From RGIG4079 sp045531405 (GTDB lineage: Bacteria; Bacteroidota; Bacteroidia; Bacteroidales; Muribaculaceae), in the NCBI GenBank assembly GCA_045531405.1, contig JAZSDX010000073.1:1-10867 (forward strand): DNA of 10,867 bases, written 5' to 3'. Within the stretch, counting starts at the first letter, position 1. The number at the start of each line of letters is the position of its first letter. Shown here piece after piece: positions 6,723 to 10,867 of the stretch. Both the position numbers and the translations under genes were made by a program. The notes beneath the pieces are model-generated. The model worked only from the letters and a program-made list of their open reading frames with translations. It made no database searches and was not told the DNA's origin.

Positions 6723-9700
6723 TTATTCGTCGATTTCTTCATTGGATAGTGCAACATCAAAGGCTGATCTTAGTTGATTGGTGTCAACACCACGTTTGCC
6801 AAAGAAATCAATAATATTGTCAGCAAGTTTTTCGGGTTTATAGTTAAGCATTGAGTAGTATTCAACCATTGGATTAACAAAATTATAAACATTGGCATTA
6901 GGGTAATCCAATTTATAGAGTCTATATCTTAGATTTAGAATATCCTCGATTGTATAACCAAGTTCCTCAAGTTTTTTATCTATATCACCACCAACTTGTT
7001 GATATAGAGTGATGAAGTGGGGGATTGCCACATTTGAAACATATTTTTCATTATGAACAATCGATTTAAGTTGCCAATCATTGAGACTCAAGAGATAAGG
7101 GATAAAATCGAGATAACGTTTCAATTCTTCCTCGGTAATAGCTTTAGCTCGTGCTAAGTCGTCGAGGTTGTTGGTAATTTCTGATAATCTAAGATATTGC
7201 TCAGCGATATCAATACTTGAATAATTCTCATATGACATCACTGTTGATGGCAATTTTTCTTCCATAAGGTTGAGAACATTGCGAGCTTTGTCGAAATATT
7301 CTTTAGCTTCATTATTGAGAGTGTCAGAATCCATTGCTGTTAAACCACGATAATACAATTCTTCGGCGAGTTTACTCATGGTATTACGAGTAGTAGATAC
7401 CATGCGACGTACTGTTTCATCGAGATATAAATCTTTGCCTTGGTCAAGTCCGCCCCACAAATATTTATTAGTTACCACGTCATACATCTTATCGATATTC
7501 ACACCAGGCTCGGCACGTTGACCCATGCCACCATTGATACCGGCAAGTACCGGAGTCACTTGATAAGCCATACCTGTTTGTTGCAAATAAGGAGTGAGCC
7601 CTAAGTGATATGAGTTAGGCACTGTTACAGCATAATAAATAGGACGATTCCAACCATTTTCGGCACTTTTGGCAATCATATCAAGAACAAGTACTTTATT
7701 AAGAGCCAAGCCGGGGTCGCCCGAACTTTGTGCGTGTCGAGCAATTTCGATAAATAGAGAGTCAACGATTTGATCACGTTGAGATTCGGGAACAATGCCC
7801 GATTTGATAACCTTGTCGGCATCAACCGGAATGAATACGGTTGCGGCATTTATAGTATTTATGCCATATTCGGGCATAAATGATTTGTCGCTATAACGAT
7901 AGAGCAAAGCATCTTTGGCTGAACTCAATGTAATTTGAGGTATGATGTAACTATATTGTAGTTTGTCATTTCCATAAATCTGAGGAGTGGCATACATGTC
8001 TATTGCCGGTGCATCATATGATGGGTGTTGCACTTGAGAAGCATACCAATCGGTAGTGAGATATGACATATTTACTACTTTCACATCAGTGCGATATCCT
8101 TCAACTTCTTGAGCATACCATAATGGGAATGTATCATTATCGCCATTTACATAGATGATACCATTTTTATCTACACTTGATAGATAGTTCTTGCCAAAGT
8201 CGCGAGCAGTATAGCGACCTGAACGATCATGGTCATCCCATGTTTGAGAAACCATCTGAATTGGCACTATAATACCAATAACCGATGCAACAATGGCAAT
8301 AATAAGTGATTTTTTATTATCAGGTTGCTCTATTGAAGAACCGGCATTGCTATCTTTAACCGATTTTTTTGTAAATAGAGATTTAATACCCTCCCAAATA
8401 CCGGGTACGGCAAGACCAATCCATATTGCAAACGCATAGAACGAACCGGCAAATGCATAGTCGCGTTCACGAGGTTGTCCGGGGGTTTGGTTAAGGTATA
8501 ACACGATGGCAATACCTGTCATGAAGAATAAGAAGAATATCACCCAAAATTGTTCGATACCTCGTTTAGAAACAAATGCTTGCCACAAAAGGCCAAAAAT
8601 ACCGAATAATAATGGGAGTAAATAGAACACATTGTGACCTTTATTTCCTGTTCCATATTCCTCGGGTAATAATGATTGGTCTCCGAGACGCAAATTGTCA
8701 ATAAATGGGATTCCCGAAATCCAGTTGCCTTGTGTCACTTCACCGTTACCTTGAATGTCGTTTTGGCGACCGGCAAAGTTCCACATGAAGTAACGCCAAT
8801 ACATGTGATTGAGTTGGTAATTAATAAAATAGGCAAGGTTGTCGGTTATAGTTGGTAATGCCACCTCTTTGGTGATAGTTCCACCCTTTCCCGAGTCATA
8901 TATGTTGACATTTTTGATACGAGCTTTGCTGGAGTCATAGCTAATCCAATCTTTATAGCCACGAACATGATTTGGGTCAGTGCTATAAATACGAGGGAAT
9001 AACATTTTGAATTCAGGAATCTCTTCATAATCGGTCTTTTTACCTATTTCAATATATTTGTCAGGTTCATCGGCCGAGTTTTTAACTACTTTGCCGTAGA
9101 TAGAGCGACCTTCGCTTGTCACTGCCGACCCACGCTCGTCACGAAGAATAGAAGACGCAGGTACATATTTTACAGATGTACCACCGGTTTGAGGGTCTTC
9201 TTGATATGATACGAATTCACCAAATGTAGCCCCATAAAACAATGGACGTTGCCCATATTGTTCGCGATTGAGATAAGAACTTAGTGCAAATACATTGTCG
9301 GGAGCATTTTGGTTCATCGGAGTGTTAGCATTGGCTCGTATTAATAACAATGCATAAGAAGAATAGCCGATAAAAATTACTAACACACCGGTAATGATAA
9401 TATTGAGAATGCGAATGGGCAGATTTGATATGAATACAAAGTATAGAATCAACCCAATCATAAACAATACCGGAATTGCCATGCTTTCGCCAATAAATGG
9501 CATCCCTGAAAGGAATATGCTTAAACAAGATGCTAATTTAATGCGAGCAGTTGATTTTTGGCTGTAAAGCTCATAGATGGCCCAGATGAAAGAAACAATA
9601 AGCACGATGGCATAAATGAGTGTTCCCATATTATAACTCATGCCACAAGTGTTCACAAAAAACAGTTCAAAATATTGAGCCATTTCAACAAAGCCAGGAA

Positions 9701-10415
9701 CCAAGCCATAAAGAATCAATCCTACTACTACACAAGAAACACCAAGGGCAATCAATGAGCCTTTAACGTTGGTTTCCTTAAATTTGCGATAATATATTAC
9801 CAAACCAATGGCAGGAATACACAAGAGGTTAAGCAAGTGAACGGCGATTGAAATACCTATAACATAGGCAATAAGTATCAAATAACGGTCGCTTGTAGGG
9901 TCGTCGGCGCGATTTTCCCACTTCAAGATGAGCCAGAACACGAGGGCTGTGCAGAATGAGGAGAATGCATATACCTCGCCTTCAACGGCCGAGAACCAAA
10001 AGGTATCGCTCCATGTGTAGACCAACGCTCCACACAATCCGGCACCAAATATTACAATCATTTTTGCTAAAGACACCTCGGTTGCATCATCTTTTACAAT
10101 TAGACGGCGCACAAGGTGAGTGATGGTCCAGAATAATAGCAATATAGTGCCTGCACTTAATAATGCCGACATCGCATTGACCATCAATGCCGCCAATGAC
10201 ATATCGCCACCGGCAAAGTTGATGAAGAAACGAGCTGTGAGCATCCATATAGGGTTGCCGGGTGGGTGTCCCACTTCAAGTTTCGCACCTTGTGCTATAA
10301 ACTCGGGACAATCCCAAAAACTTGCCGTAGGCTCCAATGTGAGCAAATACGTTACCGCTGCAATGACAAAACATAGCCATCCAAGCGAATTGTTAATGAT
10401 ATTATACTTTTTCAT
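6723..10415 (-). CDS. DUF2723 (TMEM260-like) polytopic membrane protein, probable GT-C glycosyltransferase
   Basis: This 1230-residue protein belongs to the DUF2723 family (PF11028), which includes human TMEM260, an O-mannosyltransferase. The N-terminal half has many membrane helices (about 11-27, 74-100, 117-136, 150-166, 178-210, 219-240, 263-283, 296-360). Its first periplasmic loop carries the family signature FWDCPEFIAQGAKLEVGHPP (33-52); the acidic D35/E38 are the likely GT-C catalytic or sugar-phosphate contacts. A further membrane block lies at about 594-672 with QPRERDYAFAGSFYAF (647-662), and one last helix at about 702-723. The remaining 500 residues look soluble: a conserved WDDHDRSGRYTARDF segment (726-740), GDNDTFPLWYAQEVEGYRTD (758-777), then a helical, possibly TPR-like tail (about 1005-1225). 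The lipid-linked donor and protein or glycan acceptor are inferences. It is the first gene of the minus operon with deacetylase and queG. Confidence 0.9.
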   Translation of the reverse strand: MKKYNIINNSLGWLCFVIAAVTYLLTLEPTASFWDCPEFIAQGAKLEVGHPPGNPIWMLTARFFINFAGGDMSLAALMVNAMSALLSAGTILLLFWTITHLVRRLIVKDDATEVSLAKMIVIFGAGLCGALVYTWSDTFWFSAVEGEVYAFSSFCTALVFWLILKWENRADDPTSDRYLILIAYVIGISIAVHLLNLLCIPAIGLVIYYRKFKETNVKGSLIALGVSCVVVGLILYGLVPGFVEMAQYFELFFVNTCGMSYNMGTLIYAIVLIVSFIWAIYELYSQKSTARIKLASCLSIFLSGMPFIGESMAIPVLFMIGLILYFVFISNLPIRILNIIITGVLVIFIGYSSYALLLIRANANTPMNQNAPDNVFALSSYLNREQYGQRPLFYGATFGEFVSYQEDPQTGGTSVKYVPASSILRDERGSAVTSEGRSIYGKVVKNSADEPDKYIEIGKKTDYEEIPEFKMLFPRIYSTDPNHVRGYKDWISYDSSKARIKNVNIYDSGKGGTITKEVALPTITDNLAYFINYQLNHMYWRYFMWNFAGRQNDIQGNGEVTQGNWISGIPFIDNLRLGDQSLLPEEYGTGNKGHNVFYLLPLLFGIFGLLWQAFVSKRGIEQFWVIFFLFFMTGIAIVLYLNQTPGQPRERDYAFAGSFYAFAIWIGLAVPGIWEGIKSLFTKKSVKDSNAGSSIEQPDNKKSLIIAIVASVIGIIVPIQMVSQTWDDHDRSGRYTARDFGKNYLSSVDKNGIIYVNGDNDTFPLWYAQEVEGYRTDVKVVNMSYLTTDWYASQVQHPSYDAPAIDMYATPQIYGNDKLQYSYIIPQITLSSAKDALLYRYSDKSFMPEYGINTINAATVFIPVDADKVIKSGIVPESQRDQIVDSLFIEIARHAQSSGDPGLALNKVLVLDMIAKSAENGWNRPIYYAVTVPNSYHLGLTPYLQQTGMAYQVTPVLAGINGGMGQRAEPGVNIDKMYDVVTNKYLWGGLDQGKDLYLDETVRRMVSTTRNTMSKLAEELYYRGLTAMDSDTLNNEAKEYFDKARNVLNLMEEKLPSTVMSYENYSSIDIAEQYLRLSEITNNLDDLARAKAITEEELKRYLDFIPYLLSLNDWQLKSIVHNEKYVSNVAIPHFITLYQQVGGDIDKKLEELGYTIEDILNLRYRLYKLDYPNANVYNFVNPMVEYYSMLNYKPEKLADNIIDFFGKRGVDTNQLRSAFDVALSNEEIDE

Positions 10416-10442
10416 TGTAAAATTATTATTCTATTGCATTCA

Positions 10443-10458
10443 TGGCATAATAATGCCA
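10443..10458. promoter_or_regulatory. Small palindrome in the 5' leader of the DUF2723 gene
   Basis: TGGCAT (10443-10448) and ATGCCA (10453-10458) form a perfect 6-bp stem with an AATA loop. It lies between the predicted transcription start and the ATG at 10415, about 28 bases before the start codon. It could be an operator half-site pair or a small mRNA hairpin; its size makes chance possible. Confidence 0.25.
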
Positions 10459-10471
10459 ATATATCAATCTG

Positions 10472-10504
10472 CAAAGATAGTATAATTAATGCATAAAGCA
10501 CAAT
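10472..10504 (-). promoter_or_regulatory. Promoter of the DUF2723–deacetylase–queG operon
   Basis: On the minus strand TATCTTTG (10479-10472) is an exact match to the Bacteroidetes -7 consensus TAnnTTTG. It is preceded, after 21 bases, by ATTG (10504-10501) as the -33 element. Transcription would start near 10465, giving a leader of about 50 bases. No other promoter-like stretch is evident in the short gaps of this operon, so the three genes are probably read from here. Confidence 0.65.
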
Positions 10505-10583
10505 TATAATTCACAATTAAAAGTTAAAAATAAAAAGAATTAGGCATAAACTACTGAAATGTACTGATATTTAAGATAAAATA

Positions 10584-10613
10584 AACGAGCATCGCCTTAT
10601 GGTGGTGCTCGTT
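10584..10613 (-). terminator. Terminator of the RHS-type gene
   Basis: AACGAGCATCGCC (10584-10596) pairs with GGTGGTGCTCGTT (10601-10613) over 13 bp, including two G-U/T-G wobbles, around the loop TTAT. On the minus strand it is followed by TATTTTATCTTAA. It sits 22 bases after the stop codon of the repaired RHS frame (10638-10636), the normal place for an intrinsic terminator, and about 47 bases after the actual stop. Confidence 0.75.
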
Positions 10614-10635
10614 GTTAATCTTAAAAAGTAATCTA

Positions 10636-10672
10636 TTATTTCACCAAAATCTTTGATGCTTTATTGCCTTGG
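10636..10672 (-). other. Out-of-frame remnant of the RHS protein's C-terminus
   Basis: Directly after the codons for GIFIKA (ending at 10673) the minus strand reads CCAAGGCAATAAAG. In the actual frame this gives P-R-Q-stop. If one C of the pair at 10672-10671 is skipped, the frame continues QGNKASKILVK and stops at TAA (10638-10636). The sequence GIFIKA+QGNKASKILVK matches the usual ending of the Bacteroidales C-terminal motif, so this stretch is probably former coding sequence cut off by a one-base insertion, or a sequencing error. Confidence 0.7.
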
Positions 10673-10867
10673 AGCTTTGATGAAGATACCGTTTGAAGGG
10701 TTGGCAACTTTCTCACCTTGGAGGTTGAAGAAGTCTTTGCCGGTGTGGAGTTTGATAGTTTGAGGCGTGAGCGAGTTTGGAGTCAACGGCACACCTGATG
10801 GATAATAGGCAGTGCTTTGCAACACATTGCCCTCTTCATCAATCACCGCCCGAGTACTACCAAGAAA
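10661..10867 (-). CDS. RHS/YD-repeat family protein, C-terminal end only, probable frameshift near stop
   Basis: The frame is open from the right edge to a TAA at 10663-10661, giving the last 68 residues. The first part, LGSTRAVIDEEGNVLQ...YYPSGVP (2-27), is the RHS core-end signature in which a YD-repeat chain is followed by the sequence LGS-R-V-D-G and a tyrosine-proline turn. Residues 40-45 (LHTGKD) resemble the start of the next RHS element, but the DPxxGRFxxxDP segment that normally follows is absent. Instead residues 46-65 read FFNLQGEKVANPSNGIFIKA, the C-terminal module (N-L-x-G-x-x-V-x-x-P-x-x-G-I-[FY]-I) common on secreted Bacteroidales proteins. The end PRQ is atypical and looks frameshifted. 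RHS proteins are large secreted shells, often carrying variable C-terminal toxins; no toxin domain is visible here. Confidence 0.75.
   Translation of the reverse strand, partial: FLGSTRAVIDEEGNVLQSTAYYPSGVPLTPNSLTPQTIKLHTGKDFFNLQGEKVANPSNGIFIKAPRQ

Noticed and set aside
10499..10512. Repeated CACAATT motifs upstream of the DUF2723 promoter
   Set aside because: Two 7-mers 13 bases apart in very AT-rich DNA overlapping the -33 region; too short to support as an operator.
1..10867. CRISPR array, tRNA, rRNA or a hidden ABC ATPase
   Set aside because: No regular repeat-spacer pattern, cloverleaf or rRNA-like sequence was seen, and no Walker A (GxxGxGK[ST]) or ABC signature motif appears in the translated frames.

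Overview
The window looks like chromosome of a Bacteroidales bacterium (Bacteroides/Prevotella/Muribaculaceae-like). The signs are AT-rich intergenic DNA, weak or absent Shine-Dalgarno sequences, promoters of the Bacteroidetes type (TTTG or TTG, about 20 bases, then TAnnTTTG), and typical Bacteroidales families: a TolC–HlyD–double ABC-2 permease operon, a very long DUF2723 membrane protein, and an RHS-type protein ending in a C-terminal motif common in this order. Species cannot be fixed from the sequence.

Layout. (1) 1-97, minus: the first 32 codons of an IS3-family transposase OrfA, running off the left edge, with a likely IS end near 139. (2) 98-365: 268 bases without a gene, holding the IS end, an isolated terminator-like hairpin, a pair of 8-base direct repeats and the promoter of the efflux operon. 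(3) 366-5184, plus: a tight four-gene operon (gaps 16, 9 and 15 bases) for a tripartite export system: outer-membrane channel, periplasmic adaptor and two related ABC-2 inner-membrane proteins. No ATPase is encoded in the operon. (4) 5185-5187: a 3-base convergent junction inside a hairpin that covers both gene ends. (5) 10415 down to 5188, minus: an operon of a DUF2723 GT-C-like membrane protein, a NodB-fold polysaccharide deacetylase and epoxyqueuosine reductase QueG, with a strong promoter upstream. (6) 10416-10660: promoter, a small 5'-UTR palindrome and a terminator. (7) 10661-10867, minus: the C-terminal end of an RHS/YD-repeat protein.

How the genes work together. The four plus-strand genes should form one envelope-spanning pump whose substrate cannot be read from the sequence; the two permeases are diverged paralogues and probably form a heterodimer. 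In the minus operon the DUF2723 protein (same family as the eukaryotic O-mannosyltransferase TMEM260) and the deacetylase could both act on glycans, while QueG performs the last step of queuosine synthesis in tRNA; QueG looks like a passenger rather than a functional partner.

Most of the window is ordinary core Bacteroidales DNA. The most informative oddity is at the right end: the RHS gene appears to have a one-base frameshift just before its stop, and reading on in the neighbouring frame restores the expected C-terminal ending (QGNKASKILVK, stop). I found no convincing new defence system, CRISPR array, RNA gene or phage module.
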